Shown: in pieces, positions 33,460 through 41,447 of the stretch
How positions within the stretch are numbered: the first letter of the stretch is position 1
Layout: each line of letters starts with the position of its first letter
DNA from: Solwaraspora sp. WMMA2056
GTDB taxonomy: Bacteria; Actinomycetota; Actinomycetes; Mycobacteriales; Micromonosporaceae
Assembly: GCF_030345095.1 (NCBI RefSeq)
Contig: NZ_CP128360.1
Span: 4,588,001 to 4,652,000 of the forward strand
DNA length: 64,000 nt
Direction: 5' to 3'
Translations under genes and position numbers: made by a program
Notes under the pieces: generated by a model
Told to the model about the DNA's origin: nothing
Databases searched by the model: none
Seen by the model: the letters and a program-made list of their open reading frames with translations, nothing else

Positions 33460-34857
33460 ATGGTTTCCAGCGGACGGCGGGACACGCGGGTGATCAAGCA
33501 TTGGAAGGCGGCGACGCCGGCCGCAGCGGGCGCGGCGGCCCTGCTCGCCGCCGCCGTCGTGCTGCTGCCGGGTCGGCTGTGGTCGACGCTGGGTCGGCTG
33601 ATCGGCGGTCACTGGCTGGTGCTGCTGCTGGCCGTGGGCGGCGTGACCGGGCTGGCCGTCGGTGGGGTGCTGTGGCGGCGGTCGCAGCCGGCGGCCGAGT
33701 CGTCGGCGGCACCCGTACCGCCGCAGCGGCCACTGCGTCCACTGCCGACCTGGATCATCCCGGTCGGCGCGCTGGTCGTCGCCGGCATCACCTGGGCTGC
33801 GGTCTGGGGCCTGCAGTCCACCGTCCCGGCCGGTGTCGGCACGCCACTGCAGCGGGCGCAGCTGCGGGTGGAGACGATCCGCACCGGTCTGTCGGTCGGC
33901 GCGGGTGTCGGTGCCGCCGCCGCGCTGCTGCTGGCGTTGCGCCGTCAGCAGGTCACCGAACGGACCCAGCAGGCCACCGAGTACGACGCGGGCGAGAAAC
34001 GGGTCACCGAGCTGTACGTCAAGGCCGCCGAACAGCTCGGCTCCGACAAGGCACCGGTACGCCTGGCCGGCCTGTACGCCCTGGAACGCCTCGCTCAGGA
34101 CAATCCGGTGCACCGGCAGAGCATCGTCGAGGTCATCTGCGCCTACCTGCGGATGCCGTACACCCCACCAGCCGAGAAGCAGACGGATCAGAACGCCGCC
34201 GAGCCCACCGCCGGGCAGGGGCCGGATGCGCCGACGCAACCCGATCCCCGGGAGGAACGCCAGGTACGGCTGGCCGCCCAGCGGATCCTCGCCCGCCACC
34301 TGAGACCGACGACGCCAGACGGCACACCGAGCCCGACCTACTGGAAAGGCGTCGTCGTTGACCTGACGGAGGCCACCCTCCTCAACGCGGACTTCGCCGG
34401 CTGCGTCCTGAACGACGCGAGGTTCGGTGACGCGACGTTCAATGGCGACACGCTGTTCAATAGTGCGACGTTCAACGGCACCGCCTGGTTCGGTCGGGCG
34501 ACGTTCGCCGGCCTCGCCGGGTTCAACGGGGCGATGTTCAGCAGCGCCGCCTGGTTCGGTCGCGCGGCGTTCACCGGTGAGGCCAGGTTCGACACGGCAA
34601 CGTTTAGCGACAATGCCACTTTCGGCGAGGTGGCGTTCACCGACGTCGCCGTGTTCGGCAAGGCGACATTCACAGGTCACGCCCGGTTCGACAGGGCGGT
34701 GTTCGAGCGCTGGGTGGTGTTCGCTGGCGCCAGCGTCGGTGACGGCAAGCGTAATGGTGATATGTGGCCGGATGGTTGGCGGGTCGATCTCGACACGCGG
34801 CGGGTGGTGCGCGTACCGGTGGAGGTGAAGCCGGAAGGGGACGCGGAGCCGGAGTGA
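33460..34857 (+). CDS. Membrane pentapeptide-repeat protein, long paralogue
   Basis: 465 residues. The N-terminal 160 residues hold about four membrane segments (17-38, 52-72, 97-118, 143-160). The cytoplasmic part begins with the same helical domain as the upstream gene (ELYVKAAEQLGSDKAPVRLAGLYALERLAQ), interrupted by a Pro/Gln insert (PAEKQTDQNAAEPTAGQGPD), and continues with about 14 A-x-F-x-G type repeats (ATFNGDTLF, ATFNGTAWF, ATFAGLAGF) and the C-terminal MWPDGWRVDLDTRRVVRV. This layout resembles actinobacterial membrane pentapeptide proteins of unknown role. ATG 33460 is one of several possible starts (GTG 33442, 33445 and 33490). Confidence 0.82.
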   Translation: MVSSGRRDTRVIKHWKAATPAAAGAAALLAAAVVLLPGRLWSTLGRLIGGHWLVLLLAVGGVTGLAVGGVLWRRSQPAAESSAAPVPPQRPLRPLPTWIIPVGALVVAGITWAAVWGLQSTVPAGVGTPLQRAQLRVETIRTGLSVGAGVGAAAALLLALRRQQVTERTQQATEYDAGEKRVTELYVKAAEQLGSDKAPVRLAGLYALERLAQDNPVHRQSIVEVICAYLRMPYTPPAEKQTDQNAAEPTAGQGPDAPTQPDPREERQVRLAAQRILARHLRPTTPDGTPSPTYWKGVVVDLTEATLLNADFAGCVLNDARFGDATFNGDTLFNSATFNGTAWFGRATFAGLAGFNGAMFSSAAWFGRAAFTGEARFDTATFSDNATFGEVAFTDVAVFGKATFTGHARFDRAVFERWVVFAGASVGDGKRNGDMWPDGWRVDLDTRRVVRVPVEVKPEGDAEPE

Positions 34858-34878
34858 CGGGCGGTGCTGTCACTCCGG
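34849..34878 (+). terminator. Hairpin terminator at the end of the pentapeptide genes
   Basis: CCGGAGTGAC and its complement GTCACTCCGG around a 10-base loop. The left arm includes the stop codon of the 33460 gene. No T-tract. Confidence 0.7.
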
Positions 34879-34897
34879 CGGGGTGCCGCGACAGTGG

Positions 34898-35179
34898 TCA
34901 GTGCTTACCGAGACTCGCTGACAGCCGAGCCATGGCCTCGGTCTCGGCGATCTGGTCGGGCCAGCGGAGAAACCGGCGGTACAGGTCCGGCGGGCTGAGC
35001 TGCTCGGCGTCGCATTCCAGCAGGTCGTCGATCGCCTCGTACATGAGGGTGGCGAGGTAGACGCACATCCCGATCCGGTCGTCCGACCAGTCGGCGGTGA
35101 TCTCGATCTTCGCGGCTTCGCACGGCCATTCTGTCCCGCACTCGCGACAATTCCAGTCGGGCCGGTTGGCGATGTGCAT
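34898..35179 (-). CDS. Small protein with CxxC-type metal motif
   Basis: 93 residues. The N-terminus MHIANRPDWNCRECGTEWPCEAAK has a C-x-x-C-x-x-x-x-x-C pattern that could hold zinc; the rest is a helical, acidic stretch (MCVYLATLMYEAIDDLLECDAEQL) with LYRRFLRWPDQIAE. Proteins of this kind, often without a named family, commonly stand beside XRE/DUF397 pairs in Streptomyces and Micromonospora, as here (the XRE gene starts 228 bases away, divergent). ATG 35179 has no obvious ribosome site in the short upstream stretch I examined. Function unknown. Confidence 0.78.
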   Translation of the reverse strand: MHIANRPDWNCRECGTEWPCEAAKIEITADWSDDRIGMCVYLATLMYEAIDDLLECDAEQLSPPDLYRRFLRWPDQIAETEAMARLSASLGKH

Positions 35180-35407
35180 CAGCGTTCTCCGTCCGCGTAG
35201 GCGTTGTGCCGTCGCACGAACAGCGTCACGCGGTCATGTGTGGACCTCAGCCTCATCTGTCAACCCTTCTCGCAACACATTTCCCATGATCACTGAACTG
35301 TTCCTTCACATCATGCTTATTCGCCAACTGGCTCAGCGCAATCTCGCACCGGTAGGTTCGGACCCAACATCCACCCGCCATTACGTGACACGAGAGGACG
35401 GGGTTTC

Positions 35408-36295
35408 GTGGACGACGCTGGCAGCACTGTCCCCCGCAGGCAACTGGGTCGATACCTGAGAGAGCTTCGCGAAGACGCTCATGTCACGGTCGCCGCTGCG
35501 GCCAAGGCACTCGAATGGTCGCCGCCGCGCATCTGGCGGTACGAGGGCGGCCAGGTGCCGATCCACCCGAACGACGCCGAGGCGATGTGCCGGCTCTACG
35601 GCGCGTCCCCGGAAACGATCACGACGATGCGCGACCTGGCCCGGGAGACCAAGTCACGCGGCTGGTACCACAGCTACGACCACGCCATCAAAGAATGGTT
35701 CAAGCTGTACGTCGGTCTCGAAGCCGCTGCCTCGACGATCCGTCAGTACGAGCCGAACGTCGTCCCCGGCCTGCTCCAGTCCCTGGAGTACATGACCGAG
35801 ATCATCACCACCGGAAACCCTGACCTCAAGCCCTCCGACCAGCAGGCAAAGATCGAAGTACGGTCCAAGCGGCAGAAACTGCTCGCCCGCGTCGTCCCGC
35901 AGGCCCCCGACCTGGACGTGGTGATCGGCGAAGCCGCATTGCGCCGCCCACTCAAGGACCGGGCCGCAATGGCGCGCCAACTGCGGCACCTCGCCGCCGT
36001 CGCCTCCCAGCGCCACAATGTCACGGTCCGGGTCCTCACCTTTGCCGCCGGCCTCCCCAGCAGACCAGCAGTCGGACCGTTCTCCATCCTGACCTTCCCC
36101 AAGGTCAGCGTCCGCCCACCCGAGCCGACCACTGTCTACTCCGACGGGCCGTGCGGTGCCATCTACCTCGACAAACCGGCCGAGATCGAGACCTACGAGG
36201 GCATCTGGTCGTCACTCAAGCAGCACTGCCTCACCCCGTTAGAATCGACCGAGTTCATCACCCGGATCGCCAAGGAGTACGACGATGAAGGCTGA
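35408..36295 (+). CDS. XRE-family regulator with DUF5753 domain
   Basis: 295 residues. N-terminal helix-turn-helix (residues 10-65: LGRYLRELREDAHVTVAAAAKALEWSPPRIWRYEGG) followed by the DUF5753 domain (about 100-285: LEAAASTIRQYEPNVVPGLLQSLEYMTEII, FSILTFP, YLDKPAEIETYEGIWSSLKQHCL). This is the actinobacterial type that works with a small DUF397 protein, as in the WhiJ/BldB-like and AbaA-like systems. GTG 35408 has GAGAGGACGGGG upstream. Its end overlaps the start of the DUF397 gene by 11 bases. DNA target unknown. Confidence 0.94.
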   Translation: MDDAGSTVPRRQLGRYLRELREDAHVTVAAAAKALEWSPPRIWRYEGGQVPIHPNDAEAMCRLYGASPETITTMRDLARETKSRGWYHSYDHAIKEWFKLYVGLEAAASTIRQYEPNVVPGLLQSLEYMTEIITTGNPDLKPSDQQAKIEVRSKRQKLLARVVPQAPDLDVVIGEAALRRPLKDRAAMARQLRHLAAVASQRHNVTVRVLTFAAGLPSRPAVGPFSILTFPKVSVRPPEPTTVYSDGPCGAIYLDKPAEIETYEGIWSSLKQHCLTPLESTEFITRIAKEYDDEG

Positions 36296-36467
36296 CGGCG
36301 TCTGGCGTAAGTCCACCCGGTCCGACGCCGATGGCAACTGCGTCGAGGTGGCCGGCCGCCCGCGCACTGTCGCCGTACGCGACAGCAAGGACCAGACCGG
36401 CCCGGTCCTCACCTTCGACACTGCCGCCTGGCAGCACTTCGTCGACACGGTGAAGACCCCACACTGA
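36285..36467 (+). CDS. DUF397 domain protein
   Basis: 60 residues, a full DUF397 domain: WRKSTRSDADGNCVEVAGRP, then VAVRDSKDQTGPVLTFDTAAWQHFVD. DUF397 proteins act as antagonists or partners of the adjacent XRE/DUF5753 regulators, by what is known of WhiJ-type systems. ATG 36285 overlaps the regulator's end, so the two are translated from one mRNA. A hairpin terminator follows at 36484. Confidence 0.95.
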   Translation: MKADGVWRKSTRSDADGNCVEVAGRPRTVAVRDSKDQTGPVLTFDTAAWQHFVDTVKTPH

Positions 36468-36483
36468 CCCGTACCACCGTTTG

Positions 36484-36524
36484 TGTGCCCTGGCCGCCGG
36501 GACATCTCACCGGCGACCAGGGCA
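36484..36524 (+). terminator. Hairpin terminator after the XRE/DUF397 pair
   Basis: 16-base arms GTGCCCTGGCCGCCGG and CCGGCGACCAGGGCAC with one mismatch and a 9-base loop. It is also correctly placed to end the convergent glycosyltransferase transcript. Confidence 0.8.
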
Positions 36525-36548
36525 CGTCTGCACCTCGGCAGTGGTCGG

Positions 36549-37850
36549 TCAGCGCGACAGCCGGTCCGGTCCGCTTTGCTTGGTGACGGTTTCTACACCA
36601 CGTACCTCATGCTGGACCGGATAGGTATGTGGTGTAGAAACCGACGGGCGATCCGTGCCGGTGTGGCTGTGCGCCGTACCGGCGATTTCGGCCTCGATCA
36701 GGTCGGCGGCCCGGTCGGCGCCGCCCGCCGACCGGGCCTGCCGCTTCAGGTCGGCGCTGCGGGCCGCCACGGCGGGGTCCGTGGTGAGGGCGAGCAGCGT
36801 CCCGCGTAGCTCGGCGGCGGTGACGGTGGCCGCGTCGACGACCCGGGCGACACCCAGGCCGGCCAGTTGCTCGGCGTTGGCGAACTGGTCGACCGCCTGC
36901 GGTACGGCGATCATCGGGGTCCCGCAGTAGAGGCCCTCGCTGCTGCCGCCCATGCCGGCGTGGGTGACGAAGGCGTCGGCCTGCTCCAGTACGGCGAGCT
37001 GCGGCACCCACTGGTGGACCTCGACGCTGTCGGGCACGGTGCCGAGCCCGGCGGGGTCGACGTGCCTGCCGATCTGCAGCACGGTGTGCCAGCCGGGCAG
37101 GTCACCGAAGGCTGCGACGCACCGGCGGTAGAACTCGGCCTGCCGGGTGAAGGCGGACCCGAGAGAAACCAGCAGTACGTTGTCGACGCCGGCCGGGCGG
37201 ACCCAGGTCCCCTGGTGGGAGCGGTCGCCGAGGACCGGGCCGATGAAGCTGTAGACCGACCGGTCCACGCGGTCGGCGTGCGGCTGCAGCGCCTCCGGTG
37301 GCAGCACGAGGCTGCGCGTCGGCCGACCCTGGAACGCCATGCTGTCGGTGACCGACGAACCCTCCGAGGTCAGCCACTGCGCGAACCGCCGGTAGTAGTC
37401 GGCGCCGCGCGGATCAGCCCGCATCGCCTCCACGGCAGGCGCCATCTCCTGTTCGTAGCCGTCCCAGGCCACGAACGTCGACGACAGCTGGACGGCGGGG
37501 ATGCCCCACTGCTCGCCGAGCAGCCGGGCCGGTGCGCCGGCGATGTCGTAGAGGAACAGGTCCGGCCGGTCGTCGGCGTACGCGGCCCGCAGCTGCGGCA
37601 GCATCGCGATAGCGTCGTCGAGGAAGAGCGTGAGCTGCTCGATCGGGTCGTCGGTCCCGGAACCGCCGTCGGCCGGCAGCGTCGATTCGTACGGTGTCAG
37701 GTCCGCGCCGGTGCGCTCGATGACCTCGGCGAAGGCGGGGTCGTTGGCGTAGGTGACCCGGTGGCCGCGCTGCACGAGGGTACGGATGATCTCCAGGCTC
37801 GGGTTGACGTGGCCGTGGAACGGGATGCTGACCATGGCGATGTGCGGCAC
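36549..37850 (-). CDS. Macrolide-type family 1 glycosyltransferase
   Basis: 433-residue GT-B enzyme of the MGT/OleD type, which inactivates macrolides or other phenolics with UDP-sugars. N-terminal acceptor domain MVSIPFHGHVNPSLEIIRTLVQRGHRVTY; C-terminal donor block HQWVPQLAVLEQADAFVTHAGMGGSSEGLYCGTPMIAVPQAVDQFANAEQLAGLG is nearly the MGT consensus. GTG 37850 follows GGAGG by 6 bases. The last 30 residues (from about 36640) run through a 21-base-arm inverted repeat and are not family-like, so the natural 3' end may have been changed. Divergent TetR gene and two identical-type operators indicate inducible expression. Confidence 0.92.
   Translation of the reverse strand: MPHIAMVSIPFHGHVNPSLEIIRTLVQRGHRVTYANDPAFAEVIERTGADLTPYESTLPADGGSGTDDPIEQLTLFLDDAIAMLPQLRAAYADDRPDLFLYDIAGAPARLLGEQWGIPAVQLSSTFVAWDGYEQEMAPAVEAMRADPRGADYYRRFAQWLTSEGSSVTDSMAFQGRPTRSLVLPPEALQPHADRVDRSVYSFIGPVLGDRSHQGTWVRPAGVDNVLLVSLGSAFTRQAEFYRRCVAAFGDLPGWHTVLQIGRHVDPAGLGTVPDSVEVHQWVPQLAVLEQADAFVTHAGMGGSSEGLYCGTPMIAVPQAVDQFANAEQLAGLGVARVVDAATVTAAELRGTLLALTTDPAVAARSADLKRQARSAGGADRAADLIEAEIAGTAHSHTGTDRPSVSTPHTYPVQHEVRGVETVTKQSGPDRLSR
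36587..36643. repeat. Imperfect inverted repeat with 21-base arms inside the glycosyltransferase 3' end
   Basis: Arms 36587-36607 and 36623-36643 (core TTTCTACACCAC) with a single mismatch and a 15-base loop. AT-richer than its surroundings. The glycosyltransferase frame reads across it. Could be a terminator or the end of a small mobile palindrome. Confidence 0.75.
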
Positions 37851-37873
37851 AGCGGACCTCCGAAGCTTGGAGA

Positions 37874-37890
37874 CGAGACGTTTCGTCTCG
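37874..37890. promoter_or_regulatory. TetR operator copy 1
   Basis: CGAGACG-TTT-CGTCTCG, perfect 7-base arms. It lies 24 bases upstream of the glycosyltransferase start and has the same arms as the copy at 37928. Confidence 0.75.
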
Positions 37891-37927
37891 CCAGCAGCGA
37901 AGCACGACACCTGGCGGCGCGTCAAGA

Positions 37928-37944
37928 CGAGACGTACCGTCTCG
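37928..37944. promoter_or_regulatory. TetR operator copy 2
   Basis: CGAGACG-TAC-CGTCTCG, the same 7-base arms as copy 1 with centres 54 bases apart. It lies 16 bases upstream of the tetR start codon, where autorepression would be exerted. Confidence 0.75.
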
Positions 37945-37959
37945 CAGTAGGCTGTCGCG

Positions 37960-38544
37960 GTGACCCCACAGCCCGCCCGGCGCAACGAACAGTCCCGCCG
38001 CGCGATCCTCGCCGCCGCCCTGGCGCTACTGACCGAACAGGGCTACGCCGCCGTCACCGTCGAGGCCATCGCCGCCCGCGCCGGCGTCGGCAAGCAGACC
38101 ATCTACCGCTGGTGGCGCGGCAAAGGCGCGGTCATCCTGGACGCGCTCACCGACAACCTGCCGGACGTCCTCGCCCTGCCCGACACCGGTGACCTGCGGG
38201 CCGACCTGCGCCAGGTGCTCCGGGCCACCGTCGCCGAGTTCGCCGATCCACGGCTGTCCGCCACCACCCGCGCCATCACCATCGAGACACTCACCGACGA
38301 GCAGCTGGCCGACCAGGCGCGCGACCGGCTGCTCCGCCCCCAACTGGACATGGTCCGTGCCCGGCTGGAAGCCGCCCGCGACGCCGGACAGGTCCGCCCC
38401 GACGCTCCCCTGGACCAGGTCGTGGAGCTGCTGTTCGGCCCGCTCTACCATCGTTGGCTGCTGCGCAACGGCCCACTGACCGACGAGTACGCCGACAGCA
38501 TCGTCGACCTGGTCGTCGCCGCCGTCACCCCCGCCGCCACCTGA
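37960..38544 (+). CDS. TetR-family transcriptional repressor
   Basis: 194 residues. Helix-turn-helix at residues 12-58 (RRAILAAALALLTEQGYAAVTVEAIAARAGVGKQTIYRWWRGKGAVILDAL), then the ligand domain with LFGPLYHRWLLRNGPL, of the TetR_C_11-like kind. GTG 37960. Divergent from the glycosyltransferase with 109 bases between starts; two perfect CGAGACG-N3-CGTCTCG palindromes sit one at each promoter. The likely model is repression of both genes, relieved by the macrolide or other substrate of the glycosyltransferase. Confidence 0.93.
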   Translation: MTPQPARRNEQSRRAILAAALALLTEQGYAAVTVEAIAARAGVGKQTIYRWWRGKGAVILDALTDNLPDVLALPDTGDLRADLRQVLRATVAEFADPRLSATTRAITIETLTDEQLADQARDRLLRPQLDMVRARLEAARDAGQVRPDAPLDQVVELLFGPLYHRWLLRNGPLTDEYADSIVDLVVAAVTPAAT

Positions 38545-38574
38545 CGAGGCGTACGCCAACGATCGTATCGCCGG

Positions 38575-39165
38575 TCAGGCCGAGTGGCGGCGGACCCGAT
38601 AGCGCAGGTGCAGCACCCGGCTGCCCTGAACGATCATGTCAGGATCCGCCAACAGGTGCTGCGCGTCGGCCGAACCGAAGAAGCGCTTGCCGGAGCCGAA
38701 CACGACAGGTACGACGTCCATGCGTACCTCGTCGACCAGACCGGCGGCGAGCACCTGACCACCGACGTCGCCGGCGGCGACCTCGACCAGGCGGTCACCC
38801 GCAAGCTCCTGCGCCCTGGCCACGGACGCCTCGACGCCGTCGACGAAGTGAAACGGCGCATCGGGATCCCAGCCATCTGGCGCCGGCCGGTGCGTCACGA
38901 CGACCACGTGGTCGACCCCTGCTGGTGGCGTGCCGCCCCAACCGTCCGTCATGTCGAAGGCTCGGCGGCCGACGATCGTCACCCCGATCTGATCCCAGTA
39001 CGGCCGGATGTAGTCGTAGGAAGCCCGCGACACCGTCAGCCCGCCGCTGTCGTCCAACGGGACATCACCGTTGGACATCCAGTCGAACAGCGGTCCGGGC
39101 TGGTCCTTCACGTCGGCGATGAAGCCGTCGACCGTCACCGACCCGTACATGACCACCGTGCCCAC
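38575..39165 (-). CDS. Dihydrofolate reductase-like (RibD C-terminal domain) protein
   Basis: 196 residues of the RibD_C/DHFR fold: MYGSVTVDGFIADVKDQPGPLFDW at the N-terminus, VGRRAFDMTDGWGG (the NADPH loop), DHVVVVTHR, AGDVGGQVLAAGLVDEVRMDVVPVVFGSGKRFF near the C-terminus. Substrate unknown; such stand-alone proteins in actinomycetes are mostly uncharacterised NADPH reductases. GTG 39165 is preceded by GAGGAG. The gene directly upstream on the same strand is an AraC fragment; in related genomes an intact AraC regulator often precedes this type of reductase, so its control may be lost here. Confidence 0.92.
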   Translation of the reverse strand: MGTVVMYGSVTVDGFIADVKDQPGPLFDWMSNGDVPLDDSGGLTVSRASYDYIRPYWDQIGVTIVGRRAFDMTDGWGGTPPAGVDHVVVVTHRPAPDGWDPDAPFHFVDGVEASVARAQELAGDRLVEVAAGDVGGQVLAAGLVDEVRMDVVPVVFGSGKRFFGSADAQHLLADPDMIVQGSRVLHLRYRVRRHSA

Positions 39166-39253
39166 GGGGCGCTCCTCTGCTGACGGACGTTCCGGATGCC
39201 CAACTTAGCGTGTCGTGAGCTGGCGTTCTTGTAGAAAATCAAATCCGCTTCGA

Positions 39254-39422
39254 TGTCGGTGCCGGCGCGGATGCGCAACGGCGCCCCGAGGTTGACGATG
39301 AGCAGCGCCGCTGGCGTCGGCGGCAGCGTCAACCGGGCGTACGGCGGCGTACCCTCCAGGTAGTAGAGGTCGTCGATCAGCCTGTCCAGCGGCGGTCGCG
39401 GCACTCTGGACACGTACTCCAT
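39254..39422 (-). pseudogene. Remnant of an AraC-family regulator (N-terminal fragment)
   Basis: From ATG 39422 the frame encodes MEYVSRVPRPPLDRLIDDLYYLEG, TPPYARLTLPPTPAALLIVNLG, then APLRIRAGTDIEA, which is the N-terminus of a well-known actinobacterial AraC type (about 280 residues). Homology stops near 39254; the frame goes on with unrelated, AT-richer residues (DLIFYKNASSRHAKLG) into the reductase gene and no AraC helix-turn-helix is left. A deletion joint near 39235-39255 is likely. The 319-base stretch 39166-39484 holds nothing else recognisable. Confidence 0.7.
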
Positions 39423-39484
39423 GCCCACAGCATCGCCGACGTGGTGGCCTTCGCCCCCGCCGGCACCCGAGAAGGAGTACGCGA

Positions 39485-40477
39485 ATGATCGAGCCGTACG
39501 ACACCGGCATGCTCGACGTCGGCGACGGCCACCAGGTCTACTGGGAGGTCTGCGGCAACCCCGACGGCGTACCCGCCGTCGTGTTGCACGGCGGACCCGG
39601 CAGCGGATGCACCCCCCGGCACCGCCGCGCGCTCGACCCCGAACGCTTCCGCCTCGTCCTGTTCGACCAGCGCAACTGTGGGCGCAGCACACCGGCGGCG
39701 GCCGACCCGGCCACCGACCTGAGCGCCAACACCACCGCCCACCTCGTCGCCGACATCGAGCGGCTGCGCCAGCATCTCGGCGTCGACCGCTGGGTCGTGT
39801 ACGGCGGATCCTGGGGTGCGACGCTCGCCCTGGCGTACGCGACGAACCACCCCGAACGGGTACGCGGCATGATCCTCGTCGCGGTCACCATGACCCGCCG
39901 CAGCGAGGTCGACTGGCTGTACCGGGGCGCCGGCCGGTTCTTCCCCGAAGCGTGGCAGCGGTTCATCGCCCACGCCGGCCTGCCCGGCTACGCGTTGCCG
40001 ACCGACACCGAGCCGCCGATCGAGCCGGTGCTGCTGCGCTACGGCCGGCTGCTCGCCGATCCCGACCCGGCGGTACGCCAGCGGGCCGCCGACGAGTGGT
40101 GCGCCTGGGAGGACGCGCTGATCTCCGAGGAACACAACGGCAACCCCGGCGCGTACTCAGCAGGTGAGCTGCGCCAGCGGCTCACGATGACCCGCATCTG
40201 CGCGCACTACTTCGGCAACGGCGCGTTCCTCGCCGACGGCGAGATCCTGCGTAACGTGCCGAAGCTCGCCGGCATCCCAGGGGTGCTGGTGCACGGGCGG
40301 GCCGACGTCAGCGGGCCGGCGATCACGCCGTGGGAGATCGCGCAGGCCTGGCCCGACGCGCGGCTGCACGTCATCGGCGACGCCGGACACACCGGCACCG
40401 CCACGATGCGGCGCGTCCTGGCCGACGCCGCCGACACCATGGCCCAGCAGACCGGGGCGGTGCGGTTCCGTGAGTGA
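39485..40477 (+). CDS. pip: Proline iminopeptidase
   Basis: 330-residue alpha/beta-hydrolase peptidase (S33) that removes N-terminal proline. VVLHGGPGSGCTPRHRRALDP (oxyanion HGGPG) near residue 37, FDQRNCGRSTP, nucleophile in VVYGGSWGATLALAYATNHP (GGSWG, Ser near 107), acid in VLVHGRADVSGP and catalytic His in DAGHTGTA near 300. ATG 39485 follows GAGAAGGAG. The next gene starts within its last 8 bases, so an APH-fold kinase is co-translated. Cytoplasmic; role in peptide turnover. Confidence 0.95.
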   Translation: MIEPYDTGMLDVGDGHQVYWEVCGNPDGVPAVVLHGGPGSGCTPRHRRALDPERFRLVLFDQRNCGRSTPAAADPATDLSANTTAHLVADIERLRQHLGVDRWVVYGGSWGATLALAYATNHPERVRGMILVAVTMTRRSEVDWLYRGAGRFFPEAWQRFIAHAGLPGYALPTDTEPPIEPVLLRYGRLLADPDPAVRQRAADEWCAWEDALISEEHNGNPGAYSAGELRQRLTMTRICAHYFGNGAFLADGEILRNVPKLAGIPGVLVHGRADVSGPAITPWEIAQAWPDARLHVIGDAGHTGTATMRRVLADAADTMAQQTGAVRFRE

Positions 40478-41414
40478 CGTACCAGACCTCGGTCCCCCGC
40501 CACAGCGGGTCACCGTCGACGCGGAACAGGTCCGTCGGCTCGTCGCCGGCAAGTTCCCGCAGCTGGCGCACCTGCCGGTCGCGCCGGTGGCCAACGGCGG
40601 TTGGGACAACTGGACCTTCCACCTCGGCGCCGAAATGCTGGTACGGCTGCCCAGCGCCGCCGAGTACGCCCTGGCGGTCGACAAGGAACATCGGTGGCTC
40701 CCGGCCCTCGCCGCCCGGCTGCCGCTGCCCGTCCCCGCCCCGGTGGCGAAAGGCAAGCCAGCTGAGGGCTACCCCTACCCGTGGTCGATCTACCGGTGGC
40801 TCGACGGCGAGCCGGCGCGAGCGGACCGCGTCGCCGACCCGGTCCGCTTCGCGACCGACCTGGCCGAGTTCCTGGCGGCCCTGCAGGGCGTCGACGCCGC
40901 CGGTGGTCCGCAACCGGGCGTCCACAACTGGTTCCGGGGCGGCACCCTGCGCACGTACGGCCAGGAAGTGGAGCACGCGCTCGCCGAACTGGGCGACCAC
41001 GTCGATGCCGAACCGGTGCGCGAGATCTGGGCGGCGGCGTTCGACGCCGGATGGGACGGTGTCGACCGCTGGTTCCACGGCGACGTCGCCCCGGGAAACC
41101 TTCTCCTTGCCGACGGCCAGTTGGCGGCTGTCATCGACTTCGGGACCTGCGGCGTCGGCGATCCGGCCTGTGACCTGGCGATCGCTTGGACCTTGCTGAC
41201 CAGCGACGGCCGGCAGGCATTCCGTGCGCGGCTGTCGGTCGACGACGCGACGTGGGCACGCGGACGTGGCTGGGCACTCTGGAAAACACTCGCCACCTGC
41301 GCCTACACCTACGGTGACCCGGAGCGCACGGAGGAATTCGGCAACGCCCGCCGGGCCCTCGCCGAGATCGTCTCCGAGTACGCCGCCGACATTTTCCCGT
41401 ACCGTCCGGCTTGA
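40470..41414 (+). CDS. APH-fold (aminoglycoside phosphotransferase family) kinase
   Basis: 314 residues. The Brenner motif WFHGDVAPGNLLL (HGDxxxxN) lies near residue 195 and the metal-binding D-F-G equivalent in AVIDFGTCGVGDPACDLAIAW follows; WDNWTFHLGAEMLVRLP and YPWSIYRWLDGE are typical of the APH family branch that includes MphA-like and homoserine kinase-like proteins. Substrate unknown; naming it an antibiotic resistance gene would be premature. GTG 40470 overlaps pip by 8 bases. The MerR gene follows 33 bases downstream, so the three may form a unit. Confidence 0.9.
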   Translation: MSDVPDLGPPPQRVTVDAEQVRRLVAGKFPQLAHLPVAPVANGGWDNWTFHLGAEMLVRLPSAAEYALAVDKEHRWLPALAARLPLPVPAPVAKGKPAEGYPYPWSIYRWLDGEPARADRVADPVRFATDLAEFLAALQGVDAAGGPQPGVHNWFRGGTLRTYGQEVEHALAELGDHVDAEPVREIWAAAFDAGWDGVDRWFHGDVAPGNLLLADGQLAAVIDFGTCGVGDPACDLAIAWTLLTSDGRQAFRARLSVDDATWARGRGWALWKTLATCAYTYGDPERTEEFGNARRALAEIVSEYAADIFPYRPA

Positions 41415-41447
41415 GTCTCCACCCGCTGGAAGGTGCACGCTGAAGCC

